Shown: positions 14,907 to 24,426, counted from the first letter of the stretch. The stretch is DNA of 39,184 bases from Bacteroidales bacterium (GCA_009877105.1 WXFD01000048.1:1-39184), one strand, 5' to 3'. Made by a program: numbers and translations. The notes: generated by a model not told the origin, from the letters alone.

Positions 14907-16799
14907 TCAGGCGGATTTTATGAACCCTGACATAACCGTAAGCAGATGCTCCTTTCTTATGGGCTTTATCAGGCATGCATCGCATCCCGCTTCCAGGATG
15001 ATATCCTTATCATCTTCAAATATAAAAGCTGTCTGGGCTATGATTGGAATATCACCCCTGATTTTTCTTAATTCCCTGGTGGCTTCAATGCCATTCATTT
15101 CAGGCATCTGCATATCGAGGAGGATCAGGTCAATGTCTGTTGTACGTTTCAGGATATCAATTGCCTCGAAACCCGATCGTGCGGAAAATATTGTAATTCC
15201 GGTTTCCGAGAGAACTCGTTCAAGATAAAGAAGAATGTCCTTGTTGTCATCAACAATCAGACACTTCTTGCCACTCCAGTTATTCTGACTGCCCAGATTA
15301 TCCTGTGACATTATCTTGGATTTCATCCTTGAGCTTCCGCCTGCCGGCCTGTAAGGCAGAGAGAAACTGAATTCTGATCCGACTCCCTTTTCTGACTGCA
15401 CGAAAATTTTACCGCCCATTCTTTCAATTACCTCCTTTGCAAGAGTCAGTCCTACACCAAGTCCTTCAAAAGGCCTGTGATGGCCATTTATCTCCTGCCT
15501 GAATTCTTCAAAGATATGGTCGAGATTTTCCTTGTTTATCCCAATACCCGTATCCCTGATCCGGAAAACCAGGTTATCACTTTCCTTGCTGCAGGTTATC
15601 TGGATGGATCCTTCCAGGGTGAATTTCACTGCATTGTCCAACAAATGATTCAAAACACGCTTAAGCCACACCCTGTCTGTAAAGACCAGGTCATTTTCAA
15701 TTTCAAGAAGGTTCTTGACTATGATAATAATTGACTTTTCATTTCTTTTTACAATCTTACGGGCTTCATCCACAACCTCGTTTACAATGGAATTAATTGA
15801 GGCTTCTTCGTAGGTGATCTCTATCTGTGCGCTCTCAAGCCTGGAAAGATCAATAATATCGCCGATAATCTGGAGCAGCTTTTCACTGTTATGATTAATA
15901 TGCTCAATATATTCTTCCTTAACTTCATTGGACAGATCACTGGACAAAAGCAGATTGGCGAAACCCACCACACTGTTCAGGGGTGTTCTCACTTCATGGG
16001 AAATATTGGCAAGAAAGCTGGATTTCAGGCGATTGCTTGCTTCAGCCTCCGCATTTGCCCTCATAAGTTCCTCGTGAACTTTCTTCAATGAAGTAATGTC
16101 ACGCGAAACAGTAAGAGAACCAATGGTTTCTCCTTCATCATTCTTTACCGCCACTGAACGCGTTGACAGATTCACATAATGCCCGTCCTTATGCCGGAGC
16201 CGAAGTTCAGATTCGAAAAAATCACGTGAACTCAGACCCGCTATTCTCCTCTTTTCATAATCACTGTCGTCGGGATGAACAAGCTCGCTCATCTTCAACG
16301 ACTCATATTCCTGCTGGGTATAGCCAATAACCGAATAGAAGGCGGGATTGGTAAATTTAAGCTTCCAGTTCCTGTCATAAAATGAAATGCCGTCATCAGC
16401 CGATCTGATCAGCATCCTGTAAAACATTTCAGAATTGCTGTACTCACGCTCCAAGGCATCTTTCTGCGATAGCAGTTCGTTATTTGCCTTCTGAAGCTTC
16501 TGGTTGATGTCCTCTACCTGTTTATTTCGTGCAGTGAGCTCCCTGTTTGTATTCCTTAGCCTGGTTGAAAAAATGATTATCAGTATGCATGCTGCTGCCA
16601 GCAATAGTATCAGGGAAATGATATAGGCGGGCAACGGAACAAGGGCAACTTCAAGGGCACGTCCCGAAACAATCGGAACCTGATCCGCCGGGGCAGCACT
16701 CAGCCTGTACGGGAAAAGAAGGCTGAAAAATAAACTGGCTGAAAAAAAAATAAACCGGAACGACGTGTTATTTAATTTATACCAGTTCATACATATCAT
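14907..16799 (-). CDS. hybrid sensor histidine kinase (PAS-HisKA-HATPase-REC)
   Basis: A 630-residue membrane kinase. Hydrophobic segments at about 13-35 and 57-79 flank a short extracytoplasmic loop, followed by a coiled coil (about 85-122). A PAS domain with PAC spans about 123-242 (FYRMLIRSADDGISFYDR to SLTVSRDITSLKK). HisKA carries SHEVRTPLNSVVGF, phospho-acceptor His268. The ATPase domain has the N box with Asn389 (HLLDNAVKF), DTGIGI, and GLGVGLTLAKEVI. The C-terminal receiver has acidic Asp517/Asp518, phospho-acceptor Asp562 (LLDMQMP) and Lys612. All catalytic residues are present. No output DNA-binding domain exists, so phosphate must pass to another protein not seen nearby. The extracytoplasmic loop is too short for a sensor domain, so sensing is likely through the PAS domain or membrane. 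An alternative start is the ATG at 16790. Confidence 0.93.
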   Translation of the reverse strand: MICMNWYKLNNTSFRFIFFSASLFFSLLFPYRLSAAPADQVPIVSGRALEVALVPLPAYIISLILLLAAACILIIIFSTRLRNTNRELTARNKQVEDINQKLQKANNELLSQKDALEREYSNSEMFYRMLIRSADDGISFYDRNWKLKFTNPAFYSVIGYTQQEYESLKMSELVHPDDSDYEKRRIAGLSSRDFFESELRLRHKDGHYVNLSTRSVAVKNDEGETIGSLTVSRDITSLKKVHEELMRANAEAEASNRLKSSFLANISHEVRTPLNSVVGFANLLLSSDLSNEVKEEYIEHINHNSEKLLQIIGDIIDLSRLESAQIEITYEEASINSIVNEVVDEARKIVKRNEKSIIIIVKNLLEIENDLVFTDRVWLKRVLNHLLDNAVKFTLEGSIQITCSKESDNLVFRIRDTGIGINKENLDHIFEEFRQEINGHHRPFEGLGVGLTLAKEVIERMGGKIFVQSEKGVGSEFSFSLPYRPAGGSSRMKSKIMSQDNLGSQNNWSGKKCLIVDDNKDILLYLERVLSETGITIFSARSGFEAIDILKRTTDIDLILLDMQMPEMNGIEATRELRKIRGDIPIIAQTAFIFEDDKDIILEAGCDACLIKPIRKEHLLTVMSGFIKSA

Positions 16800-16852
16800 G
16801 GATCAAGGATGGTGAATGTAAAAACAATTAACTTTCAGCATTGAATATGTTG

Positions 16853-16860
16853 CAAATATA
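16853..16860 (-). promoter_or_regulatory. possible -7 element for the sensor kinase
   Basis: The minus strand reads TATATTTG, an exact TAnnTTTG, about 55 bp upstream of the kinase start codon. No clear TTTG is found at the expected -33 distance. Confidence 0.35.
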
Positions 16861-16942
16861 AAAAATAGCCCGATTACTTGCCTCCGGAACGCAGGCAGAA
16901 TATTACACAAAAATTGTTAAATTGCCAACAAAAGAAAGGGTA

Positions 16943-17458
16943 ATGGAACGACCACGAAATCATTTTACCAGGGGCAGGAGTTATAAAAACGATGAGATAA
17001 CGGTTTACTGGAAGCCTGATGCATGCATTCATGCCTCATACTGCTACCGTGAGCTGATAGAGGTATTTGATCCCGGAAGAAGGCCATGGATAGACTTGAG
17101 CGGTTCTAATACCGAACGGATAATTGAAGTTGTGAACATGTGCCCGACCGAAGCCCTCTCCTGGAAATGGAACGAAGATGCAAGAAACATTGATGTAGAA
17201 AGAGATCAGACCAATCATATTAAATTTAAAAGGCCTGAACTTATGTCAACCGAAAAAGCAAAGGATGAAATAAGGCCGGTTTCGGTTAAGATCATGGTTG
17301 ACGGACCTGTCGTCGTAAAAGGCAATTTCACCATCAGGTATAACGGAAAGGAAAAAAACTTCACCAACGGAATCATATCACTATGCCGTTGCGGAGGTTC
17401 GAATCAGATGCCCTTTTGCGACGGCACACACAGAAAAATCGGATTTGAGGACAAATAA
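16943..17458 (+). CDS. iron-sulfur protein: ferredoxin-like Fer4_19 domain plus CDGSH domain
   Basis: A 171-residue cytoplasmic protein with two iron-sulfur modules. Residues about 16-78 match the divergent 4Fe-4S mono-cluster domain (YWKPDACIHASYCYRELIEV, then RRPWIDL and VVNMCPTEALSW), with three cysteines in CxxxxxC...C spacing. Residues about 115-165 form a CDGSH domain ending CRCGGSNQMPFCDGTH, an exact match to C-x-C-x2-S-x3-P-x-C-D-G-T-H, which binds a 2Fe-2S cluster by three Cys and one His. Such proteins are thought to act in redox or cluster transfer, but no specific role is proven. The ATG at 16943 is preferred to an in-frame TTG at 16922. The stop overlaps the next start by one base. 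Confidence 0.88.
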   Translation: MERPRNHFTRGRSYKNDEITVYWKPDACIHASYCYRELIEVFDPGRRPWIDLSGSNTERIIEVVNMCPTEALSWKWNEDARNIDVERDQTNHIKFKRPELMSTEKAKDEIRPVSVKIMVDGPVVVKGNFTIRYNGKEKNFTNGIISLCRCGGSNQMPFCDGTHRKIGFEDK

Positions 17459-17670
17459 TGCCTATGGAAAGAAATGAATTGGATGAAAACACCGGAACGT
17501 CAGCTATTGTAGAGATAATTGACAACGGACCCATTAAAATATCGGGGGAAATAATGTTCTGGGATCTTAAAAGGGATATAACAGATAGTCCTTCAGAAAT
17601 TTATCTGTGCAGATGCGGGAAGTCATCCAACAAGCCTTATTGTGATAGTTCGCACAAGATGCGACTGTAA
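17458..17670 (+). CDS. small CDGSH iron-sulfur domain protein
   Basis: A 70-residue protein made of one CDGSH unit. The body VEIIDNGPIKISGEIMFWD parallels the beta strands of the CDGSH domain in the preceding protein. The cluster loop is CRCGKSSNKPYCDSSH, keeping the three Cys, Pro, Asp and His but with Ser in place of the usual Gly after Asp. It is too short to be other than a cluster-binding domain, probably working as a dimer. Its ATG overlaps the TAA of the upstream gene (TAATG), so the two are translationally coupled and probably made in fixed ratio. Convergent sucC ends 14 bp further on. Confidence 0.85.
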   Translation: MPMERNELDENTGTSAIVEIIDNGPIKISGEIMFWDLKRDITDSPSEIYLCRCGKSSNKPYCDSSHKMRL

Positions 17671-17683
17671 TGTTCCTGCCAGA

Positions 17684-18889
17684 TTAAACACCCTGAACTG
17701 ATCTTAGTACCTTTCCAACAGCTTCTGCAGCCTCCCCGAAAGAGGTGGCGGCAATTACCGAAAGCCCGGAATTGTTAATTATCTCCCTGGCTTCCTGTGC
17801 ATTGGTTCCCTGAAGTCGTACCACAACCGGAACCCTTATCTTTCCCACTGACTTAAAGGCCTCTACAACACCATTTGCAACCCTGTCGCATCTGACAATA
17901 CCGCCGAAAATATTTATCAGCACTGCCTTCACTGCCGGATCTTTCAGTATTATCCGGAATCCTGCTTCAACGGTCGATGCGCTTGCTCCGCCGCCAACAT
18001 CCAGAAAATTTGCAGGAGCTCCCCCCGAAAGCTTAATAATATCCATGGTTGCCATCGCAAGCCCGGCCCCGTTCACCATGCATCCCACATTCCCATCAAG
18101 CTTGACGTAATTCAGATTATACCTGCCGGCTTCTACCTCAATGGGATCCTCTTCCCTAAGATCCCTCATTCCGACAAGATCATTATGCCGGAACAAGGCA
18201 TTATCATCCAGGATAAACTTACAGTCAACCGCCAGTATCTTTCCATCGCTCGTCTTCAAAACAGGATTGATCTCCAGCAACTGGGCATCACAGCCTGTGA
18301 ATGTTTCATAAATACCTTTCAGGAACTTATGCATATTCCGTGAGGCAGTTCCATCAAGCCCCAGATTAAATGAAATATTTCTTGCCTGAAAGTCCAGAAG
18401 CCCCGTTGAAGGGGATATCTCCTCTGTAAATATTTTTTCCGGATGCTGCTCCGCAACCTGTTCAATATCCATGCCTCCCTCAGGTGAATACATAATGACA
18501 TACCGTCCCTTGTTCCTGTTAAGCAAAATACTGACATAAAATTCTTCAGGCTCAGATTCTCCCTTATAATAAACATCACGGGCAACCAATACCCTATTTA
18601 CCTTCTTCCCGGCCGGACCAGTCTGCGGGGTCACCAGGGTCATGCCGATCATTTTTTCTGCAATCTCACCGGCTTCCTCCGGAGATCTCGCCAGTTTTAT
18701 CCCTCCGCCTTTGCCCCGTCCCCCGGCATGTACCTGGGCTTTTACCACGAATAACCGGGATCCGTACTTTTCCTGTAGCTGTTTTGCAACCAATACGGCC
18801 TGGCTGGCTGTTTCTGCAACAAAACCTTCCTGAATTTCAACACCATATGCACTCAGAAGCGATTTCCCCTGGAACTCATGAATATTCAT
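17684..18889 (-). CDS. sucC: succinyl-CoA ligase (ADP/GDP-forming) beta subunit
   Basis: A 401-residue subunit of the TCA-cycle enzyme that interconverts succinyl-CoA and succinate with nucleotide phosphorylation. The N-terminal ATP-grasp domain begins MNIHEFQGKSLLSAYGV and has KAQVHAGGRGKGGGIKLA and the metal-binding ALFRHNDLVGMRDL region. The C-terminal ligase domain has GAGLAMATMDIIKLSGG, NFLDVGGGAS and NIFGGIVRCDRVANGV. Length is slightly above the 388 residues of the E. coli protein. The alpha subunit SucD, which carries the phosphohistidine, is not adjacent; neighbours are a convergent CDGSH gene and a divergent methyltransferase. It must be encoded elsewhere. Confidence 0.96.
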   Translation of the reverse strand: MNIHEFQGKSLLSAYGVEIQEGFVAETASQAVLVAKQLQEKYGSRLFVVKAQVHAGGRGKGGGIKLARSPEEAGEIAEKMIGMTLVTPQTGPAGKKVNRVLVARDVYYKGESEPEEFYVSILLNRNKGRYVIMYSPEGGMDIEQVAEQHPEKIFTEEISPSTGLLDFQARNISFNLGLDGTASRNMHKFLKGIYETFTGCDAQLLEINPVLKTSDGKILAVDCKFILDDNALFRHNDLVGMRDLREEDPIEVEAGRYNLNYVKLDGNVGCMVNGAGLAMATMDIIKLSGGAPANFLDVGGGASASTVEAGFRIILKDPAVKAVLINIFGGIVRCDRVANGVVEAFKSVGKIRVPVVVRLQGTNAQEAREIINNSGLSVIAATSFGEAAEAVGKVLRSVQGV

Positions 18890-18992
18890 CGTGTGTTATT
18901 TACATAAATTAACTTCTTATCAATCACTGATTTCAATGAGAGAAAATTAAAAAAATAAATGGATATTTTGCCTAATTTAGCATGAAAAAAGT

Positions 18993-19532
18993 ATGCGGAA
19001 GCTTCAAAACAGCGAACTTGGACGAATCAGTACCGAACAGTTCCGCAAATCAGAAAAATCACCGTTTGTTATCGTACTCGATAATGTAAGGAGCCATAAC
19101 AATGTGGGTTCTGTTTTCAGGACAGCTGATGCATTCAGGGTAGAGAAGATCTTTCTTTGCGGGATCACCGCAAAACCTCCCCACAGGGATATCCGGAAAA
19201 CAGCCCTGGGAGCGACTGAATCAGTGGAATGGCACTATCATGAATCGACGATTGATGCCATTTCCGAACTGAAGGCCGGGGGCTACACTGTTGTAGCCGT
19301 TGAACAGGCTGAAGGATCAGTTGAACTTCAGGATTTTACAACAAAAAGCAACAGGAGGTATGCTCTGATCTTCGGTCACGAGGTAAACGGAGTGGATCAG
19401 AAAGTTCTGGACCTGTGCGATGCATGCATTGAAATTCCTCAGTTCGGAACAAAACATTCATTCAATATAACTGTTAGCGCCGGAATTGTTCTCTGGGAGC
19501 TCAACCGTAAAATATCAAACCTGGTAAAATAA
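18993..19532 (+). CDS. TrmH/SpoU-family RNA 2'-O-methyltransferase
   Basis: A 179-residue SPOUT methyltransferase consisting of only the knotted catalytic domain. Motif 1 is IVLDNVRSHNNVGSVFRTAD, with the ribose-methylation Asn and Arg. Motif 2 is ALIFGHEVNGVDQ. Motif 3 is SFNITVSAGIVLWEL, the knot loop that binds S-adenosylmethionine. It transfers a methyl group to the ribose 2'-OH of tRNA or rRNA; without an N-terminal L30e-like domain the target cannot be told, though tRNA is common for short members. It is divergent from sucC (103-bp gap). The ATG gives the usual length. Confidence 0.93.
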   Translation: MRKLQNSELGRISTEQFRKSEKSPFVIVLDNVRSHNNVGSVFRTADAFRVEKIFLCGITAKPPHRDIRKTALGATESVEWHYHESTIDAISELKAGGYTVVAVEQAEGSVELQDFTTKSNRRYALIFGHEVNGVDQKVLDLCDACIEIPQFGTKHSFNITVSAGIVLWELNRKISNLVK

Positions 19533-19565
19533 ACAGAACCAGCAGAACTGCAGCTGCCCGTTTGC

Positions 19566-19597
19566 AAAAAAAAGAGGTGCCCCGGACCGGGCACCTC
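19566..19597 (-). terminator. strong terminator of the TPR lipoprotein gene
   Basis: GAGGTGCCC (19574-19582) and GGGCACCTC (19589-19597) form a perfect 9-bp stem with a 6-nt loop, followed on the minus strand by eight T residues. On the plus strand a T-run lies at 19606-19613, so it may also stop the methyltransferase transcript. Confidence 0.85.
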
Positions 19598-19619
19598 CTC
19601 CTGTCATTTTTTTAGTTTC

Positions 19620-21332
19620 CTACTGAACCAATCCTTTAAATGCATCATCAGCAAAGAATTTTGCAAATTCATAATCGGTTCTTGCATAGGCTTTCAGATC
19701 AGAATTAAGATTAATAGCTTCCCTGAGGCCATTAAGCATATACGCTTTATCATCAAGACGGGATCCGATAATTGCCTTAAGATACGGGACTTTCCCCATG
19801 CAGGTCTCTGTCAGGCCGTCAAGCATTGTCTTTGCCCTGTTAACATCGCCCTTAAGGTAGAGTGCAAGAGCATGATTATAGCATGCCTCATTTCCGAAGA
19901 AATTAACTGCCTGGTCGTATTCACCTTTAGTAATTGCAATAACTCCAAGGCCCCATCTTGATTCAGGTGTTGAGGCCGTCATTGAATTAAATTCTTCCTC
20001 AGCCTTTGCCATATCACCCTGAACAAGATATACAAAACCTATGTTGTTCTTTACAATATCATTATTCTGGATAGCCCTTGCTTTCTCAAATGCAGCGAGT
20101 GCTTCATCAGCTTTACCGAGGCCCAGCAATACATATCCGACATTGTTATGGGCACGAATGCATTTGGGGAAATTTTCTGCAGTGATCCTGTAAAACTGAA
20201 GTTTTTCATTTGGATCATTAGTCAGGGTAGCCGAGTAAAGCATTTCCTCCAGGCCAAGGGCCTTGGGATCTGATTTGATCTGAGCAAGGATCTGCTCATC
20301 ACTGCGACCGATCTTATCAACGTTGGCAGTCATTTTTGATCTTCTCAGCTTTGGAAGAATGTCAGTTTTCAGAGCTTCATAGGCTGCAGACATGTTTTTT
20401 ATCTCCCTTTCACGTACAACCGGATCTGAGTACATTGAAAGAACCCTCAGAATGAGATCCTTATCTGCCAGAGATGATTTTTCGACTTCGGATTTGAATC
20501 CTTCCCAGTCTTCGGGAGTTGTTAACGACTGGAAGAAATCATCGGCTTTGGCGGCTTCAATTTTCCTGAATTCTCTTTTAACATACCTGTCAGCTGAAGT
20601 TCCCCGCCTGACCGACAGATTTTCATTAAGGTCAAAGGGGCCGTCAGGAGAAGCATATGAACTTACAACCAGATTCTTTAATTGGCGGTTGGGATCAACA
20701 GTCACCTGAGTGATATAATTCTTTAATTCCTTGATACTTTCCTTCCTGAGTTCTGAATTGCGGATATCAGCCTGATTGATAACATATAATATGTCGGCTG
20801 TCTGTGATTCAGGCACTATTCTCTGCCAGCGATCGGGCATAAGGATCGGACGGGCATGTACATTTACAAGCGTTGAAGTGGCAATAACACCATCAGCAAG
20901 TTTGACCGGATCGAAATCAAGGCTTTTGTTGCCCTGGCTGGCCTTTGCCCTGAGAATAAGTTCCGACATTTTCATTGCATCCTTATAAGGAATTGAACTT
21001 GTGTAAGTGAAGTCTCCGCCATTGTAAGTAATAACCTTATTGTTGGCCTGCACTTTTTCACCCTGCAGAACCTGTACTTTATCAAAAGCCGTTTCTCCTC
21101 CTGCATATGTCAGGACCGGAGCAGCTTCCAGCAAAGCTTTCTTGCTGAAATACTTTTGAGGGAATGTGCCTTTAATGGTAACATTTACCATTCCGCCATG
21201 TGCTTCAAGTACTTTGGGTGTAACTTCATACTTAATGTCACCAGCATTCTTCTTCATCTTATTCAGACCGCTGCAGCCCGAAAATACAACAGCTGCAAGG
21301 ATAAGGATAAAATAACTCTTGATTTTTTTCAT
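19620..21332 (-). CDS. TPR-containing lipoprotein with OmpA-like segment
   Basis: A 570-residue lipoprotein: the signal peptide ends FSGC, Cys20. Residues about 35-165 look like beta-rich domains. Residues about 170-275 resemble an OmpA-C-like fold (ILYVINQADIRNSEL, then VVSSYASPDGPFDLNENLSV and RR), which in related proteins contacts peptidoglycan. The segment is interrupted by a helical, Lys/Glu-rich insertion (about 265-370). Residues about 375-520 are TPR repeats (RAHNNVGYVLLGLGKADEAL, IVKNNIGFVYLVQGDMAKAE and related units). This architecture is widespread in Bacteroidales as an uncharacterised envelope protein. A scaffolding role between outer membrane and cell wall is likely but unproven. 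The gene has its own consensus promoter and terminator, so it is monocistronic. Confidence 0.8.
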   Translation of the reverse strand: MKKIKSYFILILAAVVFSGCSGLNKMKKNAGDIKYEVTPKVLEAHGGMVNVTIKGTFPQKYFSKKALLEAAPVLTYAGGETAFDKVQVLQGEKVQANNKVITYNGGDFTYTSSIPYKDAMKMSELILRAKASQGNKSLDFDPVKLADGVIATSTLVNVHARPILMPDRWQRIVPESQTADILYVINQADIRNSELRKESIKELKNYITQVTVDPNRQLKNLVVSSYASPDGPFDLNENLSVRRGTSADRYVKREFRKIEAAKADDFFQSLTTPEDWEGFKSEVEKSSLADKDLILRVLSMYSDPVVREREIKNMSAAYEALKTDILPKLRRSKMTANVDKIGRSDEQILAQIKSDPKALGLEEMLYSATLTNDPNEKLQFYRITAENFPKCIRAHNNVGYVLLGLGKADEALAAFEKARAIQNNDIVKNNIGFVYLVQGDMAKAEEEFNSMTASTPESRWGLGVIAITKGEYDQAVNFFGNEACYNHALALYLKGDVNRAKTMLDGLTETCMGKVPYLKAIIGSRLDDKAYMLNGLREAINLNSDLKAYARTDYEFAKFFADDAFKGLVQ

Positions 21333-21409
21333 AGTTTAATTTGTTATTTGTGTTTATGTTCCCAGGTTGTTAAATTAAAAATTATCCTTCTGGATTTTTG
21401 AATCAAGTG

Positions 21410-21443
21410 CAAATTTATAAAAAATTGTTTTAATATCATCAAA
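21410..21443 (-). promoter_or_regulatory. promoter of the TPR lipoprotein gene
   Basis: On the minus strand TTTG (21443-21440), a 22-bp spacer and TAAATTTG (21417-21410) fit the Bacteroidetes consensus. The leader would be about 70 nt. Confidence 0.55.
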
Positions 21444-21456
21444 ATAATCAAATTGT

Positions 21457-22098
21457 TCATAGGATGACCACATTGAGCCCGGAAGAGAATTCTTTGCCGA
21501 ATATCAAATCGGTTATCCTTAAAAAATGATCCTCCCGGTTTACAAAATCAAGATTGCTGGCATCAATTACCAGATATCTGTTTTCAGGATTCTGCCTGAA
21601 ATAGGTGAAATAGCTGTCCTGAATCCTCTGAAGATACTCCCTGGTTATAGACTTTTCGTATGACCTTCCCCGCCCGGCAATATTGGCCAGCAGTCGTTCG
21701 GGCCTGATGTGCAGGTAAACATAAATGTCAGGTTTGGGAAGTGATTTGTAGATTATATAAAATATCTGCCTGTAGAGATTAAACTCATCCCCTTTCAGGG
21801 TGATTGCCGCAAATACAAGGGATTTCATGAAATAGTAGTCGGCAACCGTAAATGATTTAAAAAGATCAGCTAATCCAAGTTCCTCATTCAGCTGTTTATA
21901 TCGGCTGGCCAGAAAAGAGAGCTCAAGCGGAAAGGAATATTTATCGGGATCAGCATAAAACCTGGGGAGGAAAGGATTATCCGCGAAAGCTTCAAGGATC
22001 AGCCTGGCATTGTATTTTTTGGCAATCATTTCAGCAAGCGATGTCTTACCTGCTCCTATATTACCCTCAATCACAAGATAATTGTACTTAACCTTCAT
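21457..22098 (-). CDS. deoxynucleoside kinase
   Basis: A 213-residue enzyme of the dCK/dGK/dAK family that phosphorylates deoxynucleosides in the salvage pathway. The P-loop is EGNIGAGKTSLAEMIAKKYN. The base-binding region is EAFADNPFLPRFYADPDKYS. The family Arg-containing signature and lid follow (IYVYLHIRPERLLANIAGRG, SYEKSITREYLQRIQDSY). Substrate preference (deoxyadenosine, deoxyguanosine or deoxycytidine) is not evident. I chose the ATG at 22098 because it places the P-loop 12 residues from the N-terminus as usual; an upstream TTG at 22149 would add an unrelated extension. It follows pnp by 165 bp on the same strand. Confidence 0.92.
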   Translation of the reverse strand: MKVKYNYLVIEGNIGAGKTSLAEMIAKKYNARLILEAFADNPFLPRFYADPDKYSFPLELSFLASRYKQLNEELGLADLFKSFTVADYYFMKSLVFAAITLKGDEFNLYRQIFYIIYKSLPKPDIYVYLHIRPERLLANIAGRGRSYEKSITREYLQRIQDSYFTYFRQNPENRYLVIDASNLDFVNREDHFLRITDLIFGKEFSSGLNVVIL

Positions 22099-22210
22099 AA
22101 TGGTCTGATAACAATCCAATTTAAATAATTGAAACGGGAATTGCAACAAAACCCGGCCGGATCAGCAGGGTTTCAATCTAAAGCAATATGTACGGTATTG
22201 AGTTACTGGA

Positions 22211-22230
22211 AAACTCCCGGCAAAACCGGG
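22211..22230 (-). terminator. possible terminator after pnp
   Basis: CCCGG and CCGGG (22216-22220 and 22226-22230) form a short GC stem followed on the minus strand by AGTTTTCC. It lies about 35 bp past the pnp stop. The T-run is weak. Confidence 0.35.
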
Positions 22231-22263
22231 GGCTGCAGGGAGAAAAACGATCTGGTGCCGGGA

Positions 22264-24426
22264 TTAATGCCTCTTATCTTCCGGCCTTTTATGCCCGCCT
22301 TCCTCTTTTGGTGGCCGGGGAAGAAGTACTTTCCTTGAAAGCTTCAGTTTCCCTGTTTTAGGATCTATATCGATCAGTTTCACTTCTACCTCATCTCCTT
22401 CCTTTAAAACTTCATCAACTGTTTTGATCTTTTTCCAGTCAATTTCGGAAATATGCAGAAGTCCGTCCTTGTTGGGAAGGATCTCGACAAATGCACCGAA
22501 CTGCACAATTGTTTTCACCTTTCCCCTGTACACCTGCCCCACCTCCGGTACAGCAACAATCTTTCTCACCCATTCAAGAGCGGCAACAATAGCATCCTTG
22601 TTTTCACCAAAGATGTTTACATCACCATGACCGTTGATTTCTTCAACTATTATTGTTGTTCCGGTTTCACGCTGAATCTCCTGTATCACCTTGCCTCCGG
22701 GTCCGATGAGTGCACCGATCATCTCTTTGGGTATTGTCAGCATTTCTATCCTGGGAGCATGAGGTTTAAGTTCGGGGCGAGGCTCGGAGATGGTACGATT
22801 CATGATGTCGAGTATGTGAAGGCGGCCTTTTTTTGCCTGATCAAGGGCTTTTGCAAGAATCTCGAAAGAGAGGCCTTCCACCTTTATGTCCATCTGTGTA
22901 GCAGTAATCCCGTCACGCGTACCTGCAACCTTGAAATCCATGTCGCCCAGATGATCTTCATCGCCGAGTATGTCTGAAAGAATTGCGATCTTATCCGAAT
23001 CCTTGTCGGTTATCAGTCCCATTGCAATACCTGATACAGGCTTCCTCAGCCTGATCCCCGAATCCATGAGTGCCAGTGTCCCGGCACAAACTGTTGCCAT
23101 TGAAGATGATCCGTTTGATTCAAGAATGTCTGAAACGATCCTGACTGCATATGGATTCTCCTCCTCGGGAGGCATCATGTTTTTCAGAGCCCTGTGTGCA
23201 AGATTGCCATGTCCAATTTCCCTGCGGCTTATTCCGCGTATTGGTCTTGCCTCACCGGTAGAGAATGGAGGGAAATTATAATGAAGCGTGAATTTTTCAG
23301 TACCCTGATTAAGTACATCATCTATGATTTTTTCATCGAGCTTCGTACCCAGCGTAACTGTTGTAAGTGATTGTGTTTCACCGCGCGTAAACAGTGCTGA
23401 ACCATGAGTGGCCGGCAGGGGATCAATTTCACATTCAATTGGCCTGATTTCGTCGGGTTTCCTGCCATCGAGCCTTAAATTTTCATCAAGGACAAGCCTG
23501 CGGGCTGCCTCCTTGTGTACTTCATGATAATATTTTCTGACAAGAGTTTCATTGATCTCTTCCTCTTCCGGGAACTGTGCAAGAAATTCAGCTATCACCG
23601 ATTCAAATGCCTCTTCGCGCCTGTGCTTGTCAGCAGTAAGCGATCTGGCCACCTGGTAGCACTTGTCATAGGTTTCGTCCCATACACGTTTTCTGAGTTC
23701 CGGGTCATTTACTTCATGACAATACTCCCGTTTGGTGGTTGCACCCAGCTCTTCAGCAAACTCAACCTGGGCCCTGCAGAGGATTTTAATCGCTGAATGA
23801 GCCACTCTCAGGGCCTCCAGCATATCTGATTCCGATACTTCCCTCATTTCACCCTCAACCATGAGTATGTTCTCATATGTAGCCCCTACCATAAGGTCTA
23901 TATCTGAGTCTTTAAGTTGCGAAGCAGTAGGATTCACCACGAACTGACCGTTGATCCTTGCCACACGCACTTCTGCCATGGGCCCGTTGAAAGGAATATC
24001 CGAAACGGTAAGTGCGGCCGAGGCTGCAAGCCCGGCAAGTGCATCAGGAATAATGTCTAAATCAGCTGAAACAAGATTTACCGTAACAAAGGTTTCCGCA
24101 TGGAAATCATCGGGAAAAAGAGGCCTTAAAGCACGATCTACAAGACGTGAAATAAGGATCTCGTAATCCGAAGGCCTTGCTTCGCGTTTCAGAAATCCTC
24201 CCGGGATGCGGCCGGATGATGCGTATTTTTCCCTGTACTCGACTGAAAGAGGCATGAAATCAGTATCTTCCTTTGCTTCCTTTGCCGCAACAACAGTAGC
24301 CAGCAACATTGTTTTCCCGAATTTCAGAAGGACAGATCCGTCTGCCTGTCTTGCAAGCCTTCCTGTTTCCAGCGTAATGATCCTGCCATCACCAAGATCA
24401 ATATTCTTTTCTTTTATATTAAACAT
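22264..24426 (-). CDS. pnp: polyribonucleotide nucleotidyltransferase (PNPase)
   Basis: A 720-residue 3'-5' phosphorolytic exoribonuclease, active as a ring-shaped trimer in RNA decay. The order is standard: RNase PH domain 1 (from [16 protein letters not shown]), a helical linker, RNase PH domain 2 ([31 protein letters not shown]), and the catalytic Asp region [17 protein letters not shown]. The KH domain follows with [10 protein letters not shown], then an S1 domain ([20 protein letters not shown]). A short basic tail ends the protein. The ATG at 24426 aligns with the family start. rpsO lies directly upstream, as in many bacteria, with a terminator between that would leave only readthrough or an unseen promoter to drive pnp. 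Confidence 0.98.
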   Translation of the reverse strand: MFNIKEKNIDLGDGRIITLETGRLARQADGSVLLKFGKTMLLATVVAAKEAKEDTDFMPLSVEYREKYASSGRIPGGFLKREARPSDYEILISRLVDRALRPLFPDDFHAETFVTVNLVSADLDIIPDALAGLAASAALTVSDIPFNGPMAEVRVARINGQFVVNPTASQLKDSDIDLMVGATYENILMVEGEMREVSESDMLEALRVAHSAIKILCRAQVEFAEELGATTKREYCHEVNDPELRKRVWDETYDKCYQVARSLTADKHRREEAFESVIAEFLAQFPEEEEINETLVRKYYHEVHKEAARRLVLDENLRLDGRKPDEIRPIECEIDPLPATHGSALFTRGETQSLTTVTLGTKLDEKIIDDVLNQGTEKFTLHYNFPPFSTGEARPIRGISRREIGHGNLAHRALKNMMPPEEENPYAVRIVSDILESNGSSSMATVCAGTLALMDSGIRLRKPVSGIAMGLITDKDSDKIAILSDILGDEDHLGDMDFKVAGTRDGITATQMDIKVEGLSFEILAKALDQAKKGRLHILDIMNRTISEPRPELKPHAPRIEMLTIPKEMIGALIGPGGKVIQEIQRETGTTIIVEEINGHGDVNIFGENKDAIVAALEWVRKIVAVPEVGQVYRGKVKTIVQFGAFVEILPNKDGLLHISEIDWKKIKTVDEVLKEGDEVEVKLIDIDPKTGKLKLSRKVLLPRPPKEEGGHKRPEDKRH

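Noticed and set aside
22453..22977. 174-codon plus-strand reading frame opposite pnp
   Set aside because: Antisense shadow of the PNPase KH/S1 region.
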